A DNA stretch of 64,000 nt from Saturnia japonica (taxonomy: Eukaryota > Arthropoda > Insecta > Lepidoptera > Saturniidae): contig CM065312.1 in the NCBI GenBank assembly GCA_033032175.1, forward strand, positions 4,216,001 to 4,280,000, written 5' to 3'. Below, piece after piece: positions 36,101 to 44,317 of the stretch (positions within the stretch are counted from its first letter, which is position 1; every line of letters begins with the position of its first letter). The notes beneath the pieces were generated by a model. That model was given only the letters and a program-made list of their open reading frames with translations. It searched no databases and had not been told where the DNA came from. A program made the position numbers and the translations under genes.

Positions 36101-39100
36101 AAATATTCATGCGCTAACCTCTATCCTTTTATAGCAAGAACAACAAAATATTCAGCCTCATTTAAATTCTGTGGCGCACTAAAACCGATATACAAGTGTT
36201 AGCTCAAAGAAAATTATTATGTCGTGTTGAAATTATTTATAAAGAGGTTATGTTTACTTGAATTTTGTTTTTATGTTCAACTGTAACTTCTTTGTTTATG
36301 AACTAAAATGTACCCAGTACCAAAAATTATGATTAAAGAAATTAAACACTAAGAAGTTTGAATGTGACTACGGAAGATTTATCAATTTTTTTTTACTGAC
36401 TTACAAAAATGAGATGGCTATCAATTCGAATGTTTTTTTTTTTAAATGTATGTTCATCCATAACTTCTTTGTTTATGGACCGATTAAGATGACTATTTTT
36501 TATTTGGAAAGGGGATACCTCAACGTTGGTCCTATTTTAATTTAGTTGGCATTAGACCTTCGACTTCGAAGATACACAAGAGAACTTCTCAAAACATTTG
36601 AAGTTTTTTTTTGTTAAAGGTTGTCTGTCGTCTTTGATAGGCATTTTATTGACGATGTTAATTAAATTTTACGTGGTTATCTGTTTCACAGATGCTAGAA
36701 ATAATTGGTAACGAGAACGTGAACCTCTCGGAGAAGCAAATGGCCGAGCTGATCGAACTGCTTGATAAGGAGGAGATCCTTGAAGTCGAAAGCAAGATCC
36801 AGAAGGCTCTAGATAAAGCTGCAGTTGCGGCCAAAGAACAGGACAAAAGTAGTGAATCCAATGGAAAGGTTAGTATATAGTCAATAACTGACTGTAATAT
36901 AAATGAATATAACAAACATCGTAACCCGTAGTTTTCAGAAGAGCTGTTAAATAAATGCATCTATTTAAGTATGTATTTATTTATATTAAAAACACCAACG
37001 AGATTTACTTTCGGAAAAATTATAAGATTCGGTTTTAAGACTTCTTTATTCTCATAAGAATTAACAAAATTCACAAATGAGAAATTAATAAATTACATTA
37101 TATTCTTAAAATATAAATATACGTTGCGGACGAGCAAGCGTATTGCGAAAACATCCCATTTTAATTATTAAATTGGGGGTAGATATAATTAGTTTGGAAA
37201 TGTGATATTAGAAAACAAATTAAAATGTCAACATAATCTACTTAAATTGGGTGATACCTATTTTGAAAGGTCTTTAGACTAAACTAGACTCTGCTCCCGT
37301 GGATGACATATAGGGATATTGGTAACTCGCCGTATTCCCTTTAGGAGGTGACAGGGGTGACTATTTGCGATAATTTTAACCCCCATATGCATTATGCAAA
37401 AGTGAACCATTTTTAAGTTATCATGATTTTTGGCTTTTTTCAAAATACAGTGGTGGTTATATTATAATTAGAAACACTTCTTATGATTAAAGAAAGTATA
37501 ACTTCAACGTACAAATGTTCGTAAAAAATATACACATTCAATAATTAACAATCATGCAATAATATAGCCAGTCAAATAAAAAACTCATTAAATGCATAAA
37601 ATATAAAACATATCTTACTTTTAATTACAAAATGAGTCTTACACATGTAGGAGTTTATTTTCTGTTACTGACAGCTTGGACGCCTAATTAGAAAGATTTT
37701 AAAAAAGTATCCATAGCTCGTTCTTTTTTTTTAAATTGGAGAATGACATTACTTTCTTGACTTTTTCTATTATTTTGGCGGCAATTCAGAATTAAATCTG
37801 AATTTTATTTTGATCAATATTGGCAAATATAAAAGTTATGACGCGTCAACTAGGCAAATAATTGTTAATTTACTTAAAGATCATAAGTGGGCGTACAGAA
37901 GAATAGCTGAGCATTTAAATTGTTCTGTTAAGAAAGTTTTTAATGCAATTGATCATTATATTTTAATGCAATTGATAATTATAAAACACATGGAACTGTT
38001 GAAAATATTCTTAGAAAGGCTTTGCTAAGAAAAACCTCTCCCAGAGAAGATACGCTAATCGTTCGTGTTGCTAAAAAAGACTTAAGTAAAGGCTCCTATC
38101 AGATTAAAAATGAAGTTTTTTCGCCTGATAACTCGAGAAACATCTCGTCAAGACTGATATGCCAAAGATTAGTGGAAGCTAAATTTTTTGGAAGAATCTC
38201 TCGAAAGGTACCGCTTCTTACCAAGCAAGACCGAGAGAAGCGATTATTATTCTCAAAAAAATATGTTAATTGAACGGTACGAGAATGGAAAAAGTGTTAT
38301 TTTCAGATGAAACAAAAATAAATATGGTAAATTCAGATGGAAAGCGCTATGTTAGACCTCCTGTAAACAATGCTTTTAATTATAAATACACAAGGAGTAT
38401 AGTCAAGCACGGTGGCGGTAACATTAAAGTTTAGGGGTATTTTTCCGGATGTGGAGTTGGACCCGTTGTATCAATGGCAATACAAAAATATCTTAGGGCA
38501 CACAATGATTCCCTCCTACTCGCACGATCATTTGCCTGTAACCTGGATCTTTCAGCATGACAATGACCCTAAACACACGGCCAATAGAGTCAAATGTTTC
38601 TTAGCGAACAGCGTATATCCGTTTTAGACGGCCAGCAAATAGTCCGGAATTAAACACGATAGAAAATCTCTGGTATATTGTTAAAAAGAAAGTCCCAAAC
38701 AAACGTAACACCAGTTAAAACGAACTACCTATATGAAGCATTTGTTGAAGCATGGAATTCAATCCCCCTAGAAAAATGTATGAAATTGATTGAATCAATG
38801 CCACGTCGTTGCAGTGCTGTTATTGAAAACATGGGATACGCCACTAAATATTAATTATAACTATTGGTATGCTGCCAATAGTAGCTATTTCGTAAATAAC
38901 AATACTAATTACTAATACTTTAAAAAATATTGTTATTTATAATTTTTTGTTGTTGTTTCTAATTAGTTGACCATTATTGTTCATACTTTAAAACTGATTT
39001 AAATATTTGTCCCTAATGTAATAATGAATCTGCACTTGTGTAATGGGATTTATGTTGTTTTTCTAACAAATAATAAATCGTTAAACATATTTTTGTCATA

Positions 39101-41074
39101 TTTATTGTTTAATTTCAAAATAAAAACGGTTGCAGTGAAGTATCGTATCATCTTACATAATGTCAAGGACCGTTGGTAGTGTTTCTAATTATACGACCAC
39201 CACTGTAAGTCAAATATGCAACATCAAAAATTTATTTAAAAAAAAAGTATCCAATTGAAATTTAGTTTTTTCTTCTGATTTATAAAAATGATTAAGCACT
39301 GGTTATTTATCAATGTTAAAACATCAATTATTGGTCCAAATTTAAAAATGGAGATGAAAAACGATATTATTTCAATATTTTTTGAGATTATTTACCACCA
39401 AAATACCTTAAAAACAAAAAAAAAAACGTTATGAAACTTGGCTTGCAAATTATTTTAAAAACATAACCGTTTTCTTAGCTCTCCAACAATGCATATAACA
39501 ATTAGGAACTTATTTCAAAGAAACTGAAAAAAAAATGATCACAAAGGAAGCGGGCAGAAATTCGTATTCGAACTAACCTTGTGGTCGTTCTTTAAAATTT
39601 CCATAAAATTATTTAAAAACAATACCCAATGTAAATAAAACAAAAATACAAATCTTCTATAAAACTAATAAAATTGAAGTGTCTGTTTGTAATGTCAAAA
39701 TAACAGTTTTTTACTAAATGCATATTAAAGTATATACGATACCTTTAACAAAATGCCCATTTTTTAAATTTTTGTCTGTCTGTCAGTTTGTTCCGGGTAA
39801 TCTCCGAAACGGTTCGACCGATTTTGACGGGACTTTTATTGGTTGATAGCTGAATTTATAGGGAGTAATTTAGGCAACTTTTATTTTAGAAAAATAATTA
39901 GGGTTCCGCACAAATAAAGAAACTGGTCATGGTGAATCAATTCGAGCGCTTTAAAAAGACCTACAAAAAAGTTCGAGAGAGTATACATCTATATTCTAAG
40001 GAACACCCACAATAAGCATTTTTGTCTTTAAAACAGCCAGGTGCGGGGGAGAAATATTCGCGCGGGCATTCTGTAGTCCACGTGAGCGAAGCCACGGGCA
40101 CAGCTAACCATTTTTATAAATCATAAAGAAAATGAGATTTAAATTAAAACTTGTTTAAATAAAGTTTTGACTTATTAAAAAAAAACACGATAACTCAAAA
40201 ATGGTTCACTTTTGCATAATGCATATGGGTATTAAAATTATCGCAAATGGTCTCCCCTATTACCTCATAACGGGAAGACGCCGTATTAACCAATAACCCT
40301 GTATATCCCAATTTTTAAATACAGGTTAATAATGTTTACAGTTGGGTAGAAGGAGTTAGCGAACTTTCCCCACTTTTAAAATGCAAAAACTAATCGTAGA
40401 GTCGCGCTTTATTCTAATCGCTTCATTCTTGTAAGCTGTTTGGAGCATTGCAAGGGTTTCCGTAGCCGTTTTTCCAGACAAATTTTATTATCGCCACACG
40501 TAGCTTATTCTCATTCCCGTTGCCATTTCCCGTTTTCACCGAAAGAAGAAATCTCGACTTAATTGAAATTAAACTTTGGATGTACGAGTTTTGGTTTCAC
40601 AGTGACGCAGTTAGGCACACTGACTGAGATTGAGTTTCCGTATAACACCCGACCAGAAAAAACTGGTTTCCGCTCCGTTTCTCTCTGCTACAGACCAAAA
40701 CTTGTCACTTTTGTTTCCTTCTAGTATTTCGATAACGATCTTCTAGTAACGATTTTTTCTATTTTTCTAAGTAGTGTACATATCAATAGCGGGAAACATA
40801 ACCTTTAGAATGGTGTTTGAATAATTAATTTTGATGAAGAATTACGGGAGATATGTCGTTGCCACACAAAACTCTTATGAGATATATAATAATACAGAGA
40901 GATAAATTAACATTCATTGTCTTTCAGGGTTTGTTCGATATAATTCGAGAAGCGCAGAAGAGAAGAGAGATGAGGAAAGCCAACGAAAAGTTCAACAAGG
41001 AAGGCGATATACCGAAAACCGAAGATATTGTAACTAAAACAGAGGAGAGCAGTAAACGGCCCCAAAGCCACTGA
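21101..41074 (+). CDS. LETM1: LETM1, mitochondrial inner-membrane cation/proton exchanger, seven coding exons
   Basis: LETM1 proteins mediate cation/proton exchange (K+/H+, and proposed Ca2+/H+) across the mitochondrial inner membrane and maintain matrix volume. Exons: 21,101-21,146; 21,692-22,911; 25,351-25,621; 32,128-32,275; 34,953-35,226; 36,692-36,868; 40,928-41,074. All introns are GT-AG and all joins keep phase, giving 760 residues, close to the human length. A basic leader (MNRVILNHCRCLKTS start) fits mitochondrial import. One membrane segment with prolines lies at about 167-191 (VPFIIFIIVPFLEFALPLF), followed by the LETM domain to about 420. Acidic/basic coiled coils follow at about 424-470 and in exons 4-5. 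An EF-hand loop lies at 639-650 (DDDFDGQLKIDD). Introns 3 and 6 are large and full of transposons. Start chosen as the first ATG of an exon that splices in phase to the conserved body. Confidence 0.95.
21692..22911 (+). CDS. LETM1: LETM1 coding exon 2 (LETM domain)
   Basis: Acceptor TCAATTCTAG, donor TTCAAG/GTATGT. Encodes the rest of the leader, the charged KKEMEEKEKLPKK stretch, the membrane segment and nearly all of the LETM domain, including RLRKELRNWLDLSL. Confidence 0.95.
24567..25165. mobile_element. Element with long terminal inverted repeats in LETM1 intron 2
   Basis: The left end AAGGCTGAAATCTATAGAGC is the inverse of the right end (CTATGGATTTCAGCCTT). The inversion continues inward through ACTCAGACTTA / TAAGACTGAGT and further blocks. 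The flanking trinucleotides are TAA and TTA. About 600 bp with no transposase. A PIF/Harbinger-like MITE is one option. Confidence 0.7.
25351..25621 (+). CDS. LETM1: LETM1 coding exon 3 (coiled coil)
   Basis: Acceptor ATTTTTTCAG, donor AAATTAG/GTAAGT. Encodes a Glu/Lys-rich helix (EEKQELQEAEREKQ) and then a Pro/Ala-rich linker. Confidence 0.95.
25916..26149 (+). repeat. tRNA-derived SINE, family E, with 10-bp target duplication
   Basis: B box GGTTCGAATCC at 25,938-25,948, family E body, and a GGTATGTTATG tail. Flanked by TTATATCTGT on both sides (25,906-25,915 and 26,150-26,159). It is 5'-truncated within the tRNA-like head and inserted in LETM1 intron 3. Confidence 0.85.
26160..26799. other. 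LETM1 intron 3 sequence without recognised element
   Basis: AT-rich DNA between a SINE and a family B repeat. No exon or repeat boundary was identified. Confidence 0.4.
26800..27307 (-). repeat. Dispersed repeat family B, outer part split by the RTE LINE
   Basis: Starts GTGCTCCACGGTTTCACCCG and runs to GAGAGTTGTAGCCTAATC. It resumes at 31,214 with AGCCTATACTATTTCTCGAG, exactly where the uninterrupted copy at 59,270-59,870 continues. Confidence 0.75.
27329..27535 (-). pseudogene. C-terminal end of the RTE polyprotein, out of frame
   Basis: Encodes RRTDGRWGRKVLEWRPRTGK, then VGRPPTRWKDDIIKVAGSRW, the conserved end of this LINE family. It lies in a different frame from the main ORF. The intervening residues, including the zinc-knuckle-like stretch usually seen before RTDGRWG, appear deleted. 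Confidence 0.75.
27522..30107 (-). CDS. RTE LINE endonuclease-reverse transcriptase
   Basis: Encodes an apurinic-type endonuclease followed by a reverse transcriptase, which nick the target and copy the element RNA in place. Endonuclease signatures in order: GLSEVRREGE, VYAPTS, VVMGDFNAKL and GSDHRMVRG. RT signatures: NYRPISLLSHVYK, FVDYEKAFDSVE, RRGVRQGDVISPKLF and the catalytic FADDIVV. The frame is open for more than 840 codons without a stop, so the copy is young or was recently active. The true start is lost: the frame stays open upstream (LATYNNRTLR) until the foldback insertion at 30,108. The 3' end runs into a premature stop after RDRISSEN. Its codons are more GC-rich than the LETM1 exons around it. 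Confidence 0.9.
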   Translation of the reverse strand, partial: SSSYRPLRQLALATYNNRTLRTDGKIVELEEEIDKLHWDLIGLSEVRREGEDTIIMKSGNLFYYREGDQQSLGGVGFIVRKSLINNIVTIDSVSSRVAYLILRISKRYSLKVIQVYAPTSVHPDDEVEVLYEDISRAIHTSKTHFTVVMGDFNAKLSKRDGEEFGVGQFGYGQRNPRGQRLADFMEKEGLFMMNSFFQKPPHRKWTWMSPDGSTKNEIDFIMTKKRQIFNDVTVIHRVKTGSDHRMVRGTLNINLKIERSRLMKSTLRPSNAQLQNPESFQVELKNQFDCLDSCVSVDDISNRLVETVHAVGSKFFKTHRSNRTQKISDQTRKLMADRRGMVLQSSDDAKSYRQLNRYIHKSLRHDVRSYNTKSIKETIERNKGSKVFARNASIGQSQLTKLKMDDGSVASTKPEVLREIERFYGQLYTLSTKPVTSPATDPRAGLTLHYTEDIPDITLYEIRMALKQLKNNKAPGDDGITSELLKAGGTPVLKVLQKLFNSVILEGKTPETWGGSVVVLFFKKGDKTLLKNYRPISLLSHVYKLFSRVITNRLEHKFDDFQPPKQAGFRKGFSTVDHIYMLRQIIQKTEEYNLPLCLAFVDYEKAFDSVETWAVLQSLQRCRIDYRYIEVLKCLYNNATMSVRVQEQCTKAIPLRRGVRQGDVISPKLFTAALEDAFKLLEWQGLGINVNGEYITHLRFADDIVVMAESLEDLGTMLDGLDKVSQQVGLKMNMDKTKIMSNIHVVPTPVSVGNSCLEVVEEYFYLGQTVQLGRSNFEKEVSRRIQLGWAAFGKLRDVFSSKIPQCLKTKVFDQCVLPVMTYGTETWSLTVGLIRKLKVAQRAMERAMLGVSLRDRISSEN
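30108..30894. mobile_element. Foldback element inside the RTE 5' region
   Basis: Bounded by a perfect 16-bp inverted repeat: TGTGGCTCGATAGATG at 30,108-30,123 and its inverse at 30,879-30,894. Inside, two imperfect arms of about 215 bp (about 30,124-30,340 and 30,429-30,640) are inverted copies of each other, with the spacer at about 30,341-30,428. The right side contains tandem GCGACATCTA/GCGACATATA units. A resemblance to LTR-retrotransposon ends (TGTGGCGACAT) was noted but not proved. No clear target duplication was seen. Confidence 0.65.
31214..31365 (-). repeat. Dispersed repeat family B, second half of the split copy
   Basis: Continues the copy broken at 27,307 and ends in TATTATATTAGTATAGATTA. 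Confidence 0.7.
31480..32060 (+). repeat. tRNA-derived SINE, family D, split by a DNA element
   Basis: The head GTCGATCGACGTGAGTTTGA and AATGAGCCTAAGC lie at 31,487-31,560. The body resumes at about 31,917 with TAATACCCACCTGGCTAGCT and ends in AAGAATAAAAAA. The gap is filled by the element at 31,581-31,916. Confidence 0.65.
31581..31916. mobile_element. Non-autonomous DNA element with inverted ends
   Basis: The left end TACTAAAGATGTGACGATAT matches the inverse of the right end (ATTGTTACATCCTTAGTA), about 336 bp apart. Non-coding. The target duplication is unclear, so the superfamily is open. Confidence 0.6.
32128..32275 (+). CDS. LETM1: LETM1 coding exon 4
   Basis: Acceptor AATTTATAG, donor CTCAG/GTATAA. 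Encodes the helical stretch IEKESIQELKGELLDYSED and KSKQADIKLTKGAL. Phase 1 in, phase 2 out. Confidence 0.93.
32285..32640 (+). repeat. Interspersed repeat starting CTAGCAACCCGCTCTGGTTT
   Basis: This start and the GACAGACAGATGAGGCGGGG end resemble common lepidopteran dispersed sequences. A related CCCAGCTTCGCACGGGTACA lies near 63,510. Non-coding. Confidence 0.4.
32859..33120. repeat. hAT-like MITE relative
   Basis: Starts GTAGTGTTGGTAAAACATCG and contains CAATCGATAGTCAATAGATT. It resembles the better bounded element at 48,897-49,227. The right inverted end was not found. Confidence 0.45.
33121..33567. other. GC-richer non-genic stretch in LETM1 intron 4
   Basis: Several short overlapping frames exist on both strands, but none has a recognisable domain and none uses LETM1-compatible splice sites. 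It is probably repeat-derived. Confidence 0.35.
33568..33880. repeat. Dispersed repeat family M
   Basis: Begins GGGATGATCGATATCAATCT and ends near GCTCCAAAATATCAATAATT. The same start and end are found at 41,937 and 42,745, where the copy is split by two other repeats. Confidence 0.5.
33948..34055 (-). repeat. SINE family D fragment
   Basis: Carries the family D body segment CACCGGATTTTAAGCGATGA and ACTTTCAACTTGAGG, as at 2,600-2,720. Confidence 0.5.
34340..34800 (+). mobile_element. 3' end of a LINE, second copy
   Basis: The frame at 34,356-34,607 encodes NTRNRDKLVVTCFRLSKTNK and IPKHITDLPDNKFKDHVK, matching the fragment at 6,366. It is followed by the shared 3' region and a TTTTGATTTTGA tail. 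Inserted in sense orientation in LETM1 intron 4, shortly before exon 5. Confidence 0.75.
34953..35226 (+). CDS. LETM1: LETM1 coding exon 5 (coiled coil and EF-hand)
   Basis: Acceptor CATCATTTCAG, donor TTGAAG/GTATGA. Encodes a heptad-like helix (KLDTALVELESKEKALLTTL) and the EF-hand loop DDDFDGQLKIDD, with Asp at loop positions 1, 3, 5 and Gly at 6. Confidence 0.95.
35250..35660 (+). repeat. Dispersed repeat family A
   Basis: Starts CTAGCTGTGCCCGCGGCTGC directly after exon 5. It contains GCGCCCGAATTGCTTCACCA and a cggaacaaacagacagaca stretch, as in the copy at 18,897. The end is truncated. Confidence 0.65.
35661..36691. other. LETM1 intron 5, no recognised element
   Basis: AT-rich DNA without a bounded repeat or exon. 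Confidence 0.4.
36692..36868 (+). CDS. LETM1: LETM1 coding exon 6
   Basis: Acceptor CTGTTTCACAG, donor GGAAAG/GTTAGT. Encodes NVNLSEKQMAELIELLDKEE, the helical region after the EF-hand. Phase 0 on both sides. Confidence 0.93.
37448..39205 (+). mobile_element. Tc1-like transposon with TIRs and TA duplication
   Basis: The left end CAGTGGTGGTTATATTATAA matches the inverse of the right end (TTATACGACCACCACTG). The shared GAAACACT block follows, and TA flanks both sides (37,446-37,447 and 39,206-39,207). About 1.76 kb, in LETM1 intron 6, same strand as the gene. Confidence 0.9.
37810..38855 (+). pseudogene. Tc1-like transposase, broken
   Basis: A DDE transposase would cut and paste the element via its ends. 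Seen in order: an N-terminal helix-turn-helix region (STRQIIVNLLKDHKWAYRRI), a second DNA-binding part (SRNISSRLICQRLVEAKFFG), FSDETK with the first catalytic Asp near 38,300, WIFQHDNDPKHTANRV with the second Asp near 38,555, and SPELNTIENLW with the Glu near 38,665. The C-terminal end SMPRRCSAVIENMGYATKY stops at about 38,855. The pieces lie in different frames, with in-frame stops and a small duplication near 37,940-37,985, so the enzyme is inactive. Confidence 0.85.
39655..40110 (-). repeat. Dispersed repeat family A
   Basis: From TAATAAAATTGAAGTGTCTG to AGCGAAGCCACGGGCACAGC. A well-preserved copy inside the long-arm element. Confidence 0.7.
40928..41074 (+). CDS. LETM1: LETM1 coding exon 7 with stop
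   Basis: Acceptor CATTGTCTTTCAG. Encodes GLFDIIREAQKRREMRKANE and a hydrophilic tail ending KRPQSH before TGA. Phase 0 joins it to exon 6. Confidence 0.93.
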   Translation, partial: GLFDIIREAQKRREMRKANEKFNKEGDIPKTEDIVTKTEESSKRPQSH

Positions 41075-41264
41075 ATGTAGGCATAGTTCGTCTTAGTAAA
41101 TGTGTAAATATGTTTGTGCGGATGGGAGTCTACGCCTTCCTGCTGGTTTAATGCCTAAATTGGCATAGATGGCGTTGCGTAAGCGTATCGATGTCGTGAT
41201 AGGGCGTAACTTGCAACGCAATATGTAATTTCACTTTAAAACTACTTTATAATCATTGTAGTGT

Positions 41265-41270
41265 ATTAAA
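41265..41270 (+). terminator. Possible LETM1 poly(A) signal (ATTAAA)
   Basis: Lies about 190 bases after the stop codon and is followed at once by a GGTTTTTTTTT tract, the usual layout of a poly(A) site. This is the common ATTAAA variant, not AATAAA. Confidence 0.45.
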
Positions 41271-41754
41271 GGTTTTTTTTTAAATATATTTATGAGTCTT
41301 CTCAAATATAATTTTAATATCTCTAAAGGATATTGTTTAATGATTTATTATATTGAACAGAGATCGACACTTTCCAAAGGTATATAATTATGGATCTACT
41401 AGCGTTTTTCCTGCGGCTACGTACGCGTCACTGTTGAGTAATGTCTCATCTATTTTACTTTCCATTTAAATTACGAAATAAATACCAATTTTCATAAGCC
41501 TATGTTCAAAAATGATGGATTTTTCTTACAAATTTTCAGCACCTCTTCCTTTTTAGGGGTTTAATTTCCAAACACCCTTTCTTAGTGCACACCTACAGTG
41601 TAGAAGGAACCAACATGCAAATTTTCACGGCCCCAGTACTTTGGGCTGTGCGTTGATATTTCAGTCGGTAATACTTCTGCTAACTGGCTTATTTCTAATG
41701 CAACGAATTAAGCGATATACATTGGATTTACTTTGGACAGGTTTCGCTATAGGT

Positions 41755-41885
41755 TTTTTTTTATACAAGAAAGGTGGCAAGCAAGCATACGGCATGTCTG
41801 ATAGTAAGCGGCTACGTAGCCTATGGACGCTTGTAACACTAGGTATCATTAGCGGGTAGCCGACCTTGGTAACGCGGAATCGTAA
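41755..41885 (+). repeat. Dispersed repeat family J fragment
   Basis: Contains GGTGGCAAGCAAGCATACGG, TATGGACGCTTGTAACACTA and GACCTTGGTAACGCG. It is the inverse of 10,680-10,805. Confidence 0.55.
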
Positions 41886-42047
41886 AAATCGCTTTTACGC
41901 CCTAACTTGTAGGATATTAATCCAGAATAAACTATAGGGATGATCGATATATTATTATGTATGTCGATGTCTCCACACATGGAGTTCTAGGATCAAAAGG
42001 AAAATATACACAGAAAGACAAGTTCTCCTTAAGAATATATATATACT

Positions 42048-42295
42048 AGAGCTGTGCCCCACGGTTTCAGTAGTGTTTAAAGCATTTTTTAGGCAATTTT
42101 TTATACTTTTTTTTTTACATTTTTATTATGAATAAATGAATTTTTCAAATTATGATATAGCCTGTGTTACTCGCTGATACTGTAGCTTTATATTGGTGAA
42201 ATAATTTTTAAAATCAATCCAGTAGTTTTTAAGTTTATCCATTATAAACAAAAAATCAAATCTTTCCTCTTTATAATATTGGACTAGATAATATT
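42048..42295 (-). repeat. Short family B-like repeat
   Basis: Begins GAGCTGTGCCCCACGGTTTC and ends CTTTATAATATTGGACTAGA. It is the inverse of 57,610-57,845. Confidence 0.6.
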
Positions 42296-42306
42296 GACAA
42301 TACTTT

Positions 42307-42634
42307 GAAGCAATGCTGGCTCAGTTGATAGTGTGTATGGACTCGGTGTCGATCGACGTGAGTTCGAATCCCTGCAATGAGCCTGAGCTTTCGGTGAAGG
42401 AAAACACCGTGATGAAACCATAGCATGATGGTAGGGCTTTTTGTAATGCCCGCCTGGCTAGCTACAACTCTCAAGTTCGAAATCTGCCAAAAAACAATAG
42501 GTGTGATCTGCCAGCTGCACTGAGAGTCAGTCTTCCACTAGGCTTAACATGCTGCCATCTTGGACCAAATGGTCAATTAAGAACAGGTGAGATTGTGACC
42601 ACAACGCTAAACCTATAACGATTAAAAAAAACTA
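42307..42634 (+). repeat. tRNA-derived SINE, family D, best copy
   Basis: The head has an A-box-like TGGCTCAGTTGATAG and a B-box-like GAGTTCGAATCCC (about 42,360-42,371), followed by TGCAATGAGCCTGAGCTTTC. The tail is CTATAACGATTAAAAAAA. The four or more other family D fragments in the window were recognised by comparison with it. Confidence 0.8.
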
Positions 42635-43031
42635 CTAGAAGTTTCACCCAAAAATAATAAAAAAGTTAACAATGCTAGTGATAACATCAAAAAAGGTCGC
42701 CCACTTCGATAATACCAAAATATCGATGTTTTAAACAAAATAAACTTGAAAATTGTACACGCCTAACAAAATCTGAAAGTTAACTCTCAAAAAACCAATA
42801 AACTTCAAAATAAAATCTTAAGATATTGTACTATCAACATTATTTTTGAACCTGTCAAGCGCATCGGGAAGAGTGTTATATGCAGGCTGGCGTAACAGCG
42901 ACGACGGCTGATGAACTGCCGATCTATCGGTGGTCACCGTTGTATTTGAATTGAATTTGCACAGCCAATATTTTAAAAACTTATCATTATCGATTGTTTA
43001 TATCTTCTTTTCAAACAAGTATGTTTAACAA

Positions 43032-43085
43032 TATAACATACCATCACGCCAGTATCACCGAAGGGTTAGGCTAAGAATCTAAGAT
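43032..43085 (-). repeat. SINE family E tail fragment
   Basis: ATAACATACCATCACGCC and CCGAAGGGTTAGGC are the inverse of the family E 3' end. Confidence 0.6.
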
Positions 43086-43229
43086 TGACTCACAGTAACC
43101 ATTTTTATGTTCAATATAATAATTAAAATATTACGTTAATTCCGAAGCTATTTTCTCCAATTCAGTATTAATCTTTATCCAAATAAATTTGTTAGTTAAC
43201 TTGGACATTTAATGTAGATTAAAATTGTC

Positions 43230-43465
43230 CTTTACAGTGTTCCACTTAAATAAACACCGTAGAGGATATCACGAATTAAAAATTCGGCAAAATCCTTCTC
43301 AGCAAAACAGTCGCGGTCGGTTGACCGGCACTCCGCATCTATGAAAAATTGCGCGTCGAGAACTAAACGCACTTTTCGTAACTATGAAGTTACATAACGT
43401 ACCATCACACTTGAGCATACATCACATAACTCGAGCATAGCAGTCGCGCTAATGAGGCAGTTAAC
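43230..43465 (-). repeat. Repeat family N joined to a deleted SINE family E
   Basis: 43,230-43,385 is the inverse of 63,842-63,995 (CCTTCTCAGCAAAACAGTCG, TTGACCGGCACTCCGCATCT). The next bases, GTAACTATGAAGTTACATAA, and an internally deleted SINE E follow exactly as at 63.8 kb in inverse order. Confidence 0.6.
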
Positions 43466-43709
43466 TATGTTATGTACTATATTGTTAGTTATGTCTGTAT
43501 AACTATCCATAAAATAGATTTTTTTTTTGTCTGATGAGGAATTGGTGCATTCAATAAGTTGTATTCCTCACAGGTGAGATATTGCGTTGCATGTTATATA
43601 AATTTATGTCATAATGATGTCTATATACAACGTAACCGAGGATGTAGTTAGGATTTTGCTGAGGGGATAGACAGTAAAAGGAAAAAGTGATTACATGCTT
43701 CAGGATAGC

Positions 43710-43800
43710 CGTCTATAAAATCCAAGCCCGGTGAAGCTGTCAAAGCCTCTAATGGCTACAAGGGACCTTAAGACTAACAGTATAGTCAACTGGAAAAAAT
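43710..43800 (+). mobile_element. Short LINE 3' end fragment
   Basis: Carries CCCGGTGAAGCTGTCAAAGC and AGACTAACAGTATAGTCA, the inverse of the LINE tails at 8,350 and 19,990. The tail here is not pure A. Confidence 0.55.
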
Positions 43801-44317
43801 CTGTAAATATAATAATTTCAAATTCCATTGCGAATGTCTAACTTGTTAAATAATAAAAAAATAGCAACAGTTATATTTTTACAAACAGAGTGTTAAACAT
43901 AAAGCTAGTGTACACTCGGCTTCACCATACATTGTGGAAGGGATTAAAGCATATATACCTACATATTATATAGGGTCGAGTTATAGCGGTAAAATAAGAA
44001 ACCTGTTTCATCTGTTTCAGTTTCAGGGAAATAACACTTCTAGTGACCTGTTCCAAAATAACAAGACTTACATAATGCTATCTCTTTCTATTACTATAAT
44101 TGAAAAAAGTATACAGCTTGTTCTATAATATATTTGTTTGTATCTCTCTTTAACAAAGTAAAGATACGTAAGCTTGAATAAAGAACACAAGTTCTTCTCA
44201 GTTTTCTTTTGTGGAACAGGTACGTCAGAACGGCTTTTTCATTTTACAGATAACAGTTTAAACTGTTACTTGTAAATACCTGTTTTTTATTCATAAAGTT
44301 GTGTTGTTTGACTCTAT

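Larger units (their letters stand above)
37305..40310. mobile_element. Remnant with long inverted arms, about 3 kb, holding other elements
   Basis: The left arm at 37,305-37,431 and the inverse right arm at 40,187-40,310 share TTTGCGATAATTTTAA, CATATGCATTATGCAAAAGT and GAACCATTTTT, about 125 bp in all with some divergence. A Tc1-like element and a family A repeat lie between the arms. No transposase belonging to the arms themselves was found. Confidence 0.65.
41937..42745. repeat. Dispersed repeat family M, split by two other repeats
   Basis: The outer parts 41,937-42,040 (GGGATGATCGATAT start) and 42,636-42,745 (ACCAAAATATCGATGTTTTA end) match the unsplit copy at 33,568-33,880. The middle holds a short family B copy (about 42,048-42,295) and a SINE (42,307-42,634). 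Confidence 0.5.
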
